Shown here piece by piece: positions 38,651-50,800 of a DNA stretch of 64,000 nucleotides. The notes beneath the pieces are model-generated. The model was not told where the DNA came from, made no database searches, and saw only the letters and a program-made list of their open reading frames with translations. A program made the position numbers and the translations under genes. The DNA comes from Azadirachta indica (taxonomy: Eukaryota > Streptophyta > Magnoliopsida > Sapindales > Meliaceae): assembly GCA_022749755.1 (NCBI GenBank), contig CM040440.1, positions 16,417,269 to 16,481,268 on the forward strand. The letters are read 5' to 3'. The first letter of the stretch is position 1. Each line of letters starts with the position of its first letter.

Positions 38651-39952
38651 TCACCACTTTCTGCAACATTGGCACTCAAAGGAACCTGATTTTTCCATGA
38701 AGAAAGTGGCAACAATGGAGCAAGCACACACAATGTTTTCCCGGCGGTGGAATGAGGTGTAAATAGATTTAGGCACCCTGAAAATATGTTCCTCACCACT
38801 CTCCTCATCAAATTTAACAACCCAATCACTCTTACAGGCTTTTCTTTTGATATCTGCGCTTCTAGTTTTATGACGAATTTCTCTCATCTTCTCAATGTCA
38901 TTAGTCTTCCCAATCATAGTAATCTCCATGCCTTTCCCAATAGGACGCTTCATAGACCTCACTTCAACTTTATCCTTCCTTCCTTTTACATATCCTTCCA
39001 GTCCTCTTTTCTCACACACCAAGTTATTCGCAACAACAACTGATCTTTCCATATTAACATCAAGCAACTTCAAAAATCTTTGATAATCATCATTCTTGCA
39101 GTCTACTAGAGAGAAGTCAATGTTCCTGTAGTGTGATAACAGTTCAGAGGGATCCGCAGTTTCGAATTCTACAATATCTTTGAGTCCAGAATCTTTAATT
39201 ATTTTTTCTGATTCAGCGAGGACGGTCTCTGGGAGAATACAAACCAGTCTGCCTCCGGTTTGTCTTGCAGCAGCGGCTAAAGCTATAGTTGAAGGAGACA
39301 CGCTAGGGGAAACCTCCACTATAAGTTTTGCTTGCATTGCAGCCGCTAAGGCTGATATGAATTCGTTGCTTTCAGGTTCCTGTGTTCTCCAAGAGTCACA
39401 TCGTTTCTTATAATCATTACACTGAAAACACGAAGAGGAAAATCAAAATAAGCAGGTTAGCATTTACCATCCAGGAAAATGTGATGATTTTTTTATATCA
39501 AACTGGAAATTGAAAGAAAAAAAAAGGTAGAGTCAACATGAACCATCCAGCTAAATGTGAGGATGTCTGTCATATCAAACAGGAAATCAGAAAAATTAGC
39601 ATTGACCATCCGGAAAATGTGTGCATGTTTTTCATATCAAACGGGAACTGAGAAAAAGCGGAGTTTGCATTAACCATCCAGGAAAAATGTGAGGATGTTT
39701 TCTTATCAACCAGTATGCAACAGGGCTTGGAATCTTCTGATTGGAAGAAACATGAATGTCAAGAAAGGGCATTCAGATTCAGTTCAATGCATATATATAA
39801 AATTTTAATTTTTAAATATTAAGGGTATTTAGGGTTCAATTTTTATGATGAAATTTCAATGTGAAAACAAGAAAATTTGTATTGAATCATACCAATCTAA
39901 GAGTATCAAGGTAAGCATTTGTAGCAGATGTTGCAGACCAATCCGTTTCCAT
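38651..39952 (-). CDS. DUF1442 family protein
   Basis: Plant-specific family of unknown function with a methyltransferase-like fold predicted for some members. Exon 1 is 39952-39893 (METDWSATSATNAYLDTLRL, 20 codons) and exon 2 runs from 39421 to a stop at 38651, giving 276 residues. The conserved core is clear: ISALAAAMQAKLIVEV, ALAAAARQTGGRLVCI, NIDFSLVDCKNDDY and VVANNLV. The family core ends near GEEHIFR, encoded near 38790. The last 40 or so residues look unconserved, so the 3' end may be spliced or recently altered. Intron 1 carries a minisatellite. I know no syntenic partner in the Arabidopsis block. Confidence 0.85.
39455..39720. repeat. Four-copy minisatellite in DUF1442 intron 1
   Basis: Four imperfect tandem units share ACCATCC(A/G)G, AATGTG.GGATG and ATATCAAAC.GGAA. 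The ACCATCC motif recurs at about 39466, 39542, 39605 and 39673, so units are 63-76 bp. Confidence 0.85.
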
Positions 39953-40714
39953 CCTTAAATATTATGTGAGAAACGTTGTGATATGTCCCCTTGGAAATCA
40001 AAGATTATTCTAGAATTTTGTTATTTATTTCTTCCTATTCCTGTTGGGCCCTTTCTTTAATGGAAGAAACAAGAGGAGCGGAGGAACAGCAGGTCCCGAG
40101 TTTGACATTGAAGCAACTGCTGATGATTAAATATGAACAGTGTTCTTTCTAATAATAATTCCGTCGGACGTCAAAAAAATACGTGGCCGCCCTGTAAACA
40201 CGGAAACTAATACGTCTTTAGCACTGGGATTAGTATTGTTAATTAACCGCGTTTAAAACAATTAATTTACCCGCTTACACTTGCATTACACGGCTTGTAC
40301 CTTCCAGAAATAAACTAAATTTATGATCCACTTTAGTTACTGTACCGAACTATTCCCATTTTCAGTACTTGTCTATATTTAAAATTCATTACCTTGCATA
40401 GTTAGTAACTGCATATAAATATAAAAATATAGGTCTGGTCTGTGCCAAACAGATGTTTGTTTGCGGTGTTACGTTGATGCTGTCCTTGTAACGATATTAA
40501 GGAATTTCCACGAAATATCATCAAAAGACAACCATGACCAATAGTTAAATTTGGATCAATGGTTCTGTTTCAACAGTAGAAATTAAGGCTTTGATACAGA
40601 GCCAACGCCCAACGGCAATTATCTTTATTGAAATCACACCCATGAGCTTGAGGAATAGAAAGGCTTGTAACTTAAGCTGGCAAGACAAAGAACGTGAGAC
40701 ACAGGGCTGTCCTC
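39953..40714. other. Spacer between DUF1442 and the WSD1-like pseudogene
   Basis: DUF1442 promoter side. No gene or element was recognised. Confidence 0.5.
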
Positions 40715-43418
40715 TCAAAATTGGCTCAAAGCTTGATATGCAATGTTGCTGCTACGGCATCCTTGATGAGTTTTGAGTGATTCTGCAATGTCTCCGCACA
40801 ATTGGTGAGGATTAGGTATGGTGCCTTCATCAACTGATACAACGATTGTCATTTTGTTGATATAACTTTGAAAATTAATCATCAAAGCCTGCAACAATAC
40901 ATACCATCTGATTAATCCAATTCATATCTGACCTTCAAAATTATGCTTCAAATGATGTCTTTTCTTAAACGGGAAAATGAGGATTCAGACGTGTTCACGA
41001 CAAATCATCGTACCAGTCCAGCTGTAAAATAAAAAATATAGATAACCCATAGTTCACAAAGTTATTTTGTTTTAAGGCAAATGCTTACATGAGGTTGTCC
41101 ATAAGAACTTGCGGCAAGGTAAGTCATTGGATGGCCGTAATAACCAATTTCCTCCAGGGGTCCAGCTGTGTTTGAGAAGCACATGGTGGTGTGAGAGATG
41201 ATTTTGTGGGATAGAGCACTTGCTGCCTGTTAATCAATTCAAGCATACGGAGAATAGAAGTTAGTAATGTAGCAATCTTAACATGATAATGGTTTCTTTT
41301 TTGTGCCTTCCTTGTCAGTGTTGTCGTATATATGATTTATACCTTAATACCGAAAAGCTTGAGAACTATCTCAGCAATGGAGAAAGTGTATATAGCTTCA
41401 CGAGAATGCTTCTTTCTGTCAATCGTGGCCTTAGCTTCGCGGACGGTCATCTCTTATTGCAATGGTGAAGAGAAGGAGGACGTAACCAATCCAGTTACCA
41501 TATTTGGCTTCAGTATCCTTCTCCATCATATCAGCAAAAGCCTGACAAGCATTCAGGTACAAGGTTAAGAAGTAAGAATGTCTTGTCATAGTTTGGGCAA
41601 CATTTTATGCCCAGGATGATTTACCGAGCCAGATGCGTGGTATTTAAGAAGCATCAAACCTATTTCATATTTTTGGCTGCGTGTAATTTAGGAAGAAATA
41701 ATCGATGACCTGAATACCGGCGGAGGGTCTTAAGTTAATGAGCAGAGTTCATCGGAGCAGCATGTTCTTTGGAAGATTATTTTTTATCTCGGTTGGTCGA
41801 CCTTGACCCTCGTCTTCCTTACCGTCACCTGCCAGCCGAATGCACGAAAGAATGGTGTCATTGACAATTAAAGTCAACCGTAATTATTAAAAGGGAAATA
41901 TGTTAAAAGCTCACCATATATTCTGTTGAGATATCGTGATAAACCAGCCTGCGTAATTGCTAGGGCAACATCATTAATTGTCTGCATGCAGCGCACAGAA
42001 CTTTATGTAAGGTGAGACATTTTTATTTCATATATAACGAAAATGGAAAAGGCAGATAGCATTGAAGAAAACAAATTGGAGTCTATCTTTGATCTCACAG
42101 TGTTCATCACATTCTTCACAAACTTGATATCATCCAAACTAATTGTTCTGTGAACAATTCTCCGAGGAGTAAATTCCACGCCGGGTGGACCCTTTAGAGG
42201 ATTATCAGTATCCTTCGAGAACAGTGCGGTTACTACAAACAAGAAAATATCCACCACAGAGTTCCACAGCAGCTGAAAAACAGACCGAAACGCCATTAAA
42301 AATCTGCAAATCCAAAGCGCTTTATAATTATCAGTCTTCTCTCGCTTCTTCTTCTTTGCTGGAATTGTAGGCAAGGCGTCAGGAAAGTTGATTTGACGAG
42401 TACAAGCAAGCAGAAGAGACATGAGGGAAGCGCCATCGCCGAGAGAGTGATGGATTCTGAAAATGCCAACAGCCTCGGAATCTGAGGTCTTGACGTTAGG
42501 GAGATGGAGGTCCCAAAGAGGCTGGGATTTGTCAATGGTGGTTTTGTTTAGATTGTAAACGTAATCTTCAACAAATTTGTCAGGTGAATCCATGTTTGGG
42601 TTCAGCTCTGGGACTATAACATGCTTCCTTAAATCAACCTTTGTGCGAACCCATTTCATCTCTGCATCCCCAACCTGTTAAAGAAAAAGAAAAACAAATG
42701 CGAATAAAATGTACGGAAAATTTCACTAAAGAGCAATATTGTTTGATTTCTTAAATTTTAACATTGACATTGCCAATTAAATTTAATATTAATTGGGTCC
42801 TACAGAAGTTTGTCTCATTTCTGGTTGACCCTCTGTTTACATAAGCCCGTGGCAAACATGCAAGCTTAATTTCTGTAAGATTTATCTCTGCTGTCTTCTT
42901 CTTCTCTCTATCAAAGCAAAATTTGAAGAACCAAATAATAATCGTTACGTACAACGATCGATGGAAACAGTGAGCTGGGTGTACGTATGTCCGCAACAGC
43001 GAAGAGTTATAAGAAGTTTAAGAGTTCAAAATAAATATATGAATACACAAATACACAAGGATTCGATCAAAAAATTAATTTAATCCACGCCCAATAAGAA
43101 ATATGAATTATTGCAAACAAAAGAGGTATGAGTGTATACCTGCAAACTAGAGAAGCGAGGGTGTTTAAGCAAAGTGTGCACCAGGTTGGCTTTGACAACG
43201 TCTGGGTAAATTCGAGTCTTACACCCCATGATTGCTATCACATAAACATTGAAGTTTGGTTCATGGTATAGTCGAGCTGCTGGACTTAATGGCTCTTCTT
43301 CTCTTCTTTCTTTACCATTATTCTCGTCTTCTTCTTTGCATGTTTTCTTTGTTTCAATAGGTTTCAGAGGCTGCTTTCTCAATCTGAGACTCGCACCACC
43401 ATTTCCGGATTCCATCAT
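40715..43418 (-). pseudogene. WSD1-like wax ester synthase/diacylglycerol acyltransferase, inactivated
   Basis: The family esterifies fatty alcohols or diacylglycerol with acyl-CoA at the ER in cuticular wax synthesis. Seven exon equivalents are visible: 43418-43140, 42674-42099, 41981-41915, 41828-41710, 41541-41343, 41226-41089 and 40888-40715. The catalytic HHxxxDG motif is intact (HHSLGDG, about residues 168-174). Three lesions follow. An in-frame TGA lies at 41751-41749 in exon 4, after LPKNMLLR. About 11 bp appear to be missing near 41442-41448 in exon 5, shifting the frame at RDD. A single extra A near 40770 shifts the last 15 or so codons. Splice sites remain intact, so the decay is recent. 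A protein truncated after roughly 330 residues, with the acyltransferase motif, is conceivable. Confidence 0.88.
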
Positions 43419-43820
43419 GCAAAGCAGCCAAAGCTGTCCTTCTAATCTCTTTGGCCAGTGAGGAACTATACAGGGATAAAGAAAAGCTAAAAGCTTAAAG
43501 CGTTTGAGTTTTAAGATCTTGATGCCTAGATCAGAAGCAATAAATTGAAATTGTTTACAGATTTACGTTCATGCTGACATGTTTATTTGTCTGTTTAAAG
43601 AAGTACAATAAATGAGCAATTCATCTTCCACTAAAGTACAATAACCGCGCACTCTGGAATTTCCTACGAATTCAAACTTCGATACATAAGCTGATGAGCA
43701 TGCCTTTATTAAGTCTGATCATCATGCATGCATGGAAAATTATAAAATAAGAAGTCTGGGGTTCCAATCTTATCCTGACACCGTTCCAGTCCATTAATAA
43801 GGATTAATTTGAAAAACCAT
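43419..43820. other. Upstream region of the WSD1-like pseudogene
   Basis: Spacer with no recognised feature until the tRNA gene. Confidence 0.4.
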
Positions 43821-43893
43821 TGGAGATGCGGGGAATCGAACCCGGAGCCTCTCGCATGCGAAGCGAGCGCTCCACCAGATGAGCTAGACCCCC
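43821..43893 (-). tRNA. tRNA-Ala (anticodon CGC)
   Basis: A 73-nt cloverleaf on the minus strand. The anticodon arm CTCGC-TTCGCAT-GCGAG gives anticodon CGC, reading GCG. The B-box is GGTTCGATTCC and the discriminator is A73, with the CCA end not encoded. The alanine identity pair G3:U70 is present. Acceptor pair 7:66 is a C-C mismatch where most plant tRNA-Ala have G-C, and 5:68 is G-U, so the stem is slightly weakened. Confidence 0.9.
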
Positions 43894-44882
43894 ACGTGAT
43901 ATTAAAAGCGACTACACATACTAACTGAACGCTCTGATGTGATTAATTCTTCTGCTCGTGAATACTTCCTGGTAAATGAAGGAAGAGAAAAGGGGGTCCG
44001 GAATCCCCACCAGAACCGACTCAGGCAGTCACCGATAACTTACGAGTTCTTAGAAAATTAGTAAATTTACTAATGCCTTACGTGTGGACTTCCTTGGTCA
44101 TTGATCGCAGAAAGTCTAAAATATTTCTATCGTAATACAATTTTACAATAATATTTATATACATATAAAATATATTTACAATGATTATTAATTTATTTAA
44201 ATTATTATACAAATGACTAATCAAGCATAACTTTTAAGAAAGTCGTGCAAAATTAAATTGAGAGCCAATACGAATGTACGTTTTTCTGCGACACAAGAGA
44301 AAGAAACTCTCGCTGGTAAAAAGGTGTCGCTTAAATTTGTTACATTCAGATTCTGCTCTTCCATGTATGCATGGTGTAGTCGGCACAAGTTGAACACTCA
44401 ATTGTATCAAGCTATGCGCTACAGTAATTGTAATCTGATCATTGACGGTAACCGATTTGATTATTTGGCACAATAACCGGCTCACAGCGGATAGGTGGTA
44501 AGCTGAATCTCTGAGCACCATTTTGTTTGTCATTTGAGTGTCCTCAATTTTAGAACTAAGAAAGGCAACTGTTCACTAGCTGGCTTTACAAATCCAAGCA
44601 TTCTCCATTGCTTATACAAACGCAGGTTTGCTTACAATTAATGAAAAATATGGAATTGGCGCATAAAAGGAGAACTACGTGCCACTGATATTTATAACTG
44701 ATTATTAATAATAGCACGCTGAATCAAACAAAGGAGATACATATTTACCGGGGAAGCCGTAGCAAAGAGACTACTACTCATAAATGAAAGAATTATATCC
44801 TATGACTTATAAATTCCAATACCCAAGGAAAAAAGATGGCTTAATTTCTAGCCAAAAAAAAAAAATTTAAAGAATGCTCCCT
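43894..44882. other. Spacer downstream of DRP1B
   Basis: DRP1B 3' side. No further gene was recognised. Confidence 0.5.
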
Positions 44883-47800
44883 CTACTTAGCCCAGGCAAC
44901 TAGATCAATCTCTGACTGGGCACTTCTGTATAACTCCAGTCTCTTTGCAAGATTGGATCGGCGCTGCATGACAGCTGGATCCTCATTCAGCAAATTAGAT
45001 AATCGTTTCACCTGCAAAAACAATTAAATCGGAGAATTTACAGATTTTTTTTTTCTTCGGAAGAAAGAAGACAACGGAAGGGAGAAACAAGGGCGGAGGG
45101 ATTGTGTTTGCCGAGATTGCTGACCTCCATTCTACCTAGCTCTGTGAAAAAGTGATCTAGCAAGCTCCGTTTGGCTTCACGTACTTGACAATACACAACT
45201 GATTTCGGAATGGAGTTTCTCAAACCTGCACAAACCATGTTGACATATGACAGGACAGTGCTCCCTGTTTGTTTCCAGAGAAAGAAGACAAAAAGAAACC
45301 ATAATTAATTCAAGGCAGACTATGGGGGAAGCAAGAGATTGGAGTGCTTCCTGTTTGGTTGCAGAGAAGAAAACGAAATTAAACCATAATTAATTCAAGG
45401 CAGACTAGAACTGGGCAAGGAAGCAATCAGAGCAAATGCAAGTAACCCACCCTGTAATCACCAGAACACATAACAGATAAACTTCTTGGTAGACAAAACC
45501 ATGCAAACCAAGTAAAATGCTACGGCCAAGCTCTAGGCCGATGCAGTCCCTGAATAGTGTTTGTTTATTTTTTTCTTTTTACAAAAGGAAAACTGAACAA
45601 TTTCATGTATTGATCAAATTCCAAATGGTTAAATGAACTGAAACATGTGCAAGCAAAATACACGGCCTGATAAACAGAAAAAAAAACCTCAAAACTCCTC
45701 AAGACAACCCTAAAGTCTAATGGTGGTAAAAGGTCATTTCAAGGCTTAGTTTTCAGAAAATTTCGTGCACAAGTTAAACTCCTAATCCTTGTAGTGCTTC
45801 GTATTACTTACCAACTCGTCGGAGATATGCATCATTATATCTATCAAATATTGAATGTGTTGGATTTCCACCCTTCTCTACATCTTGAGGAAGCTTCCGG
45901 AAAAACTCAACAGTCAGGTAACAACATTCCATATCAACTAGCTGCATAGCTGCTTTCTTGCTTTCCTCTCTCATCCTTTCCAATGCTTCAACAGCTGCAT
46001 TTCCAACTTCCACTCTCAGAGTTGGGTACTGCTTTAATTCCTATATGCAGAATAAAGAGACATCCACTCAGATATCATATAAATTTCAGGAAAAAGGAAA
46101 AGAATTATCAAATGGATAATGTTTGGAAAATTTTGTCTTGTTATAGGAGATAAATATTCCAAAGAAAAAATAAACCTACTCCTACAGCTTTCCCCCTTCA
46201 ACCATCTTGTTATTTTCTGTTAATGCCTCTGTGACATCCATCTAGCTAAGAGGGTGAAAATCCCAGGTAAGTGACAGAGTTTACACAGTATAAATAATAA
46301 TTTATCAGAATAGCTCCTAAATGCCTTGGTTTGTTTGCTTAATTAACATATCAACATGTATTTACTAACAATATTAAAAAATGCAAAAGATAATGGGACT
46401 CATATGATTAGCACAGCAAGGAGACTTGCCGTAGTCTCATTAATAGACTTGTGAACCATCTCCTTCAGTATAGCATGAATCTGTATCATGGCAAAAACAA
46501 TCAAACAAATCAGGAGTAATATACAACAGAAGACAAAACTCTTGCAAGTGCTGTGCACAATGCACAATGCACAATAAACATAGACATCCAATACTTTTCT
46601 TGGAAAACAGATGCGCAAGTATTTGTAGCAAATTTGACAAGGTTTTCCATAAAGTATTTTCGAAGTACTGTCTCTTTCCTGAGTATTATTATATGCATTG
46701 AGATGCAGAAAACATTACAAACTTTTTAAATCACTCACATAATGTAACCAAGCAAGAAAGCCCAGTTGAGCAATGACAAAATGATTGCTTGGAAGACAAA
46801 AATTAGGATTAATCAGTCACATGCATATTCATACATAGCAAAATTCCTTTTCAGCAGCTAGAGATAATCATGACACACGGCAGCCACTACATTGCGTAAA
46901 TTGTTAAATGACGAGTGGAATGGAAACGCATGCATACCGCATCAACAGCTGCCTCACCAGGACCTCTGATGGTTACTAAACAAGATTCAATGAGACGGCG
47001 ATATCCTTGTTCAGGAGCTATTAGATGTGGTTGATATCCATCAGCTTCAGTAATTAATTTTCTTACATTGTCCATTGAAAGATGTTTGTCAAATTGCAAC
47101 CTCTTCAAAGCAGCAGGAAGTTGATTGTCAAACACACCATAGATTTTATCACCACCGGGGCGTCTACAAACATTGATTGTCATCAAACCCAAAGTCAAAA
47201 ATAGAAACCAAATAAGATTAGTAACCGGACTCCCCATAACTTAAAAGTAAAACATGACATCAAGCTACATACATGACATCAAGCTACATACATGCCATCA
47301 AGATGTTCCTTGAATATTTGATCAAAAACACGGCAAATTTCCATTGTTGTGTATAACTTTCCCTGCATTTGGAAAAAAAAAAAAAGGAAAACATAAAATA
47401 AAGAAGGAAGTCAACAATGTTCACAACAAAAGCATCTGACAAACATTCCCAAAAAAGGAGGAAAAAAGAGCAGAGAGGGGAGAATGATATATCCAAAATA
47501 TCATCACCTAGTAGCCAGGTCACCCAATTTGCATAAAAATTTGATAGGTACTAAACTATGCATACAGAGAGAAGGAAAGAGATGAACTCAAAACTAGAAA
47601 TCAATGAATAAAACGAAATGCTTACTCCAGCATCATTAGCAATAGGCTTTCCGAGGCGGGTCAGTTCTCCTTCTAGTTCAGCAATAGTTTTGTTTATTAG
47701 AGACTGAAGACCAGGGATCCGAGACTTGATGACAGTTTCCAAATGCTGACAATTTAACCATGTTTTGTTTAGTGAAGATTTGCAATTGATTGCACAAAGA

Positions 47801-50800
47801 ATCATACTTGCTTTCTAACTGACAGCCACCATTAGGAAATGGAAAAACTAGCAGAGACAAAGAACAATCTACAGAAGTTCTTCTTTTATCTTATTCAAAA
47901 TAAAAATAAAAGAAAAGGAAATGCCCAAGATTCTAGTTCTTTTTCCACCAGTTTTCTGTTGGCAAAAATACTGATCAAAATATTGTTGTTTACTATTAGT
48001 AATTTCCATTTATGTAAACTAAACTCAAAGAAAACAAATGAAAAGACCATAAAAAACCATAATTACATAAATTGAATACAAAAATCCTTCATACCTTAGA
48101 AAGCACCTTTCCTAGATGCTCAGAACCCATCCTGTCAGCAAGATGCCTGTATTCGGGGCTGTTTACAAAATATTCCCGCTCTCTACGCCGAGCAGCAATC
48201 ATATCAACACTTTTGTTAATATCAGCTTGAGAGCGATTGACAACGCCAATCCAAGGATACTGTAGCTTATATGATCTTCCTTCAAGGATCTAAAATGCCA
48301 ACATATTTGGAGGAAAGCATTGTAATGAATTGAATACCGAATGTTAGTAATTATATTTGCAAGAGGCCTAAAAAAATAATGAAAAATTCTTTGACTCTGC
48401 TGAAATTTTTATCCTGTTTTAAGATGAAACAAATTCATATGGCCACACTGAAACACAATCAACTGCAAAGAGTTTAAATAGTTATCCTGCCCTTTACAAA
48501 TCATGTGACCTTACAACATAAATAGACATATTTGTGCTTCCCAGTCATCAATTTTTGGTATCACTGATTGCCACTGCACCCAAAAGGTCCCTAGTTCTGG
48601 CAGTTCAAAAACTTCTAGATTAAAGAGCATTTGTTCATGACCTAATGAAAACTGTCTCTAAAATTTGTGAAACATAATCATGTCATCAGCAGAACAAAAA
48701 ATCCAATTGAATGCAATACTAGCTAATACTAGAACTTGTAAAAGTTATACGAAAATTTACTAGCTAGCATTAAAGTTGACAAACACTTACTTTTCAGAAA
48801 ATGGCATTTATCATTAGGAATGAAGTATTATAAAATTGATGCATTCAAAAAGAACAACGCCCTAAAATTCTATTTACTCAAAAGAGCAGGCTTCATAATG
48901 TGGTAAAGCAGACCAGGCTTCATAATGTGGTAAAGAAGTTTAGACTTCATAATAAATTCAAAAAACGTCATCCAATAACTTAACATCATACCAACCGTAA
49001 CGCAGAATGCAACTTACATCAACTGCATCAGTACCCTTGTCCATAAGATCAATCTTTGTCAGAACCCCGAATGTCCTGTCCCCTGAAGTTGATAACCAAA
49101 GAACCTCAAAATAATTAAAAGACTAGAAAAATTAAAATCCGCATATTGGGCACTTTTTTTTCACTGTTTTTGGTTGGGAATTCTTCCATACAAAATAATA
49201 AAAAAAACACAGAGAGAGAAAGAGATGAAAAAATTGCCGATCATACTACATCAATCAAATAGTAGCAGATTAACTTTTAAGACAACCTCTATGCAACAAA
49301 TCAACTGCGTAATGAGACACATCATTGCAAGATGAGGTCTACCAAAGCAAACCATCTGCAGGACAGTCCCATGTCACATTTCATCCCCAAAAATGAAAAT
49401 TCAAACATTTTTCTCTTTCCTCCCACAACTCATCTCATTTATCTTTGAAGTTTCTGTAATATTTTAGCAAGTTGACCCACAGTTTCAACATAGATATGAA
49501 TCATCTGGCAACTACTTGAGAAACAGTTGAATACATATTGTATTCCATTCAAAAAATTTCTAAAATCCTACCTTTAGGATCAACTTCACGGCAGATCTTA
49601 ATTGCATCGGATGTAGCAAGGTCCTGATTGGCAGGAGAAATTGCAAGAATAATGCAATTGGGCTGCATTACATAACAGAAATAAGTTATTAATAGCTGAC
49701 ACTTGGAAAACATATCCTTCCATAAGGATAAAAATAAAAGAACATTTTTGGCGGAGCATATATTTCTGTAAATTTATGAATTGATAACTGCCCCAAAGTT
49801 CTTGAACTTAGTAACTTTACCAAAATTGACGTACTTATTAAACACAAAACTTGGTCAAAAAGCTATGAGTCCATGACCTGTTCTAGCCAACCTTAATTTT
49901 TCTCAATTAGGTAGGAATAAGTTTACAAAAGTTTCAGATTTCTAATCATAGTTACCTTTTCAATATAGGACCTAACCATATTGTCAATGTCTTGCACGAT
50001 GGTGTCAGGTTGACCCTCTGCAAACTCAATCAGCATCATATTCATAGACAATTCTTGCACTATACTAAATTCAAGGCTAGTGAATATCAGGGACCAATAA
50101 CCCACCAACAGCAACTTTAGTTAGCCCAGGAAGATCAATCAGTGTCAAGTTCACAACTGCAAAGTCAAAAAACCATAAGATGTATGTCAGAGAGCTTTAA
50201 CAACAACAATGGCAAGAAAGAAACAAAGTAAAATTGTGCACTTGCTGAAAGATACAATTCTAACAAGAAAATTTCAGAAAAACAGTTAAAACAGGAGATA
50301 AGAGAAGCAAGATCATAAAGAAAGGAAAAAAATGTAAAGCACATCCAAACTACTAATCAAATGATGGTACAGCTAACTTCTTTGCAGCCCTGGTTAACAT
50401 AATCAAACCTGACAAATCATATGCCAATACGTATTTGACAAGTTGAATTTGACCAATAAATGCTGGAATTTGAATTATTGTTCAATAAATCAAATTAATC
50501 AAATTGCCAGATTCTATAAATCATTTGAATAGAATTCATAAAATCACAATGATTATTAGCCTCCACAGAATTTATGATAAGCAGTAGTACGACTTTACAG
50601 ACTCACCGTTAGGAGAAAATATACTTAAATGGATTGGAACACTAGAGATTGCTTTTGTGCGACCAGTCTCTCGATCTGTCTCATCAGATATCTCCTTCCT
50701 CACAGCAGCTGCATGGAACTACCAGTTAGATTAGCGTCCAATGTGGAATAAGTGGAATATAAATCAAGCACAGGAACTAGCTTCACAAGTATAGCATCCC

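Noticed and set aside
39455..39720. Regularly spaced repeats resembling a CRISPR array
   Set aside because: Units are contiguous and imperfect with no unique spacers, in a plant intron; it is a minisatellite.
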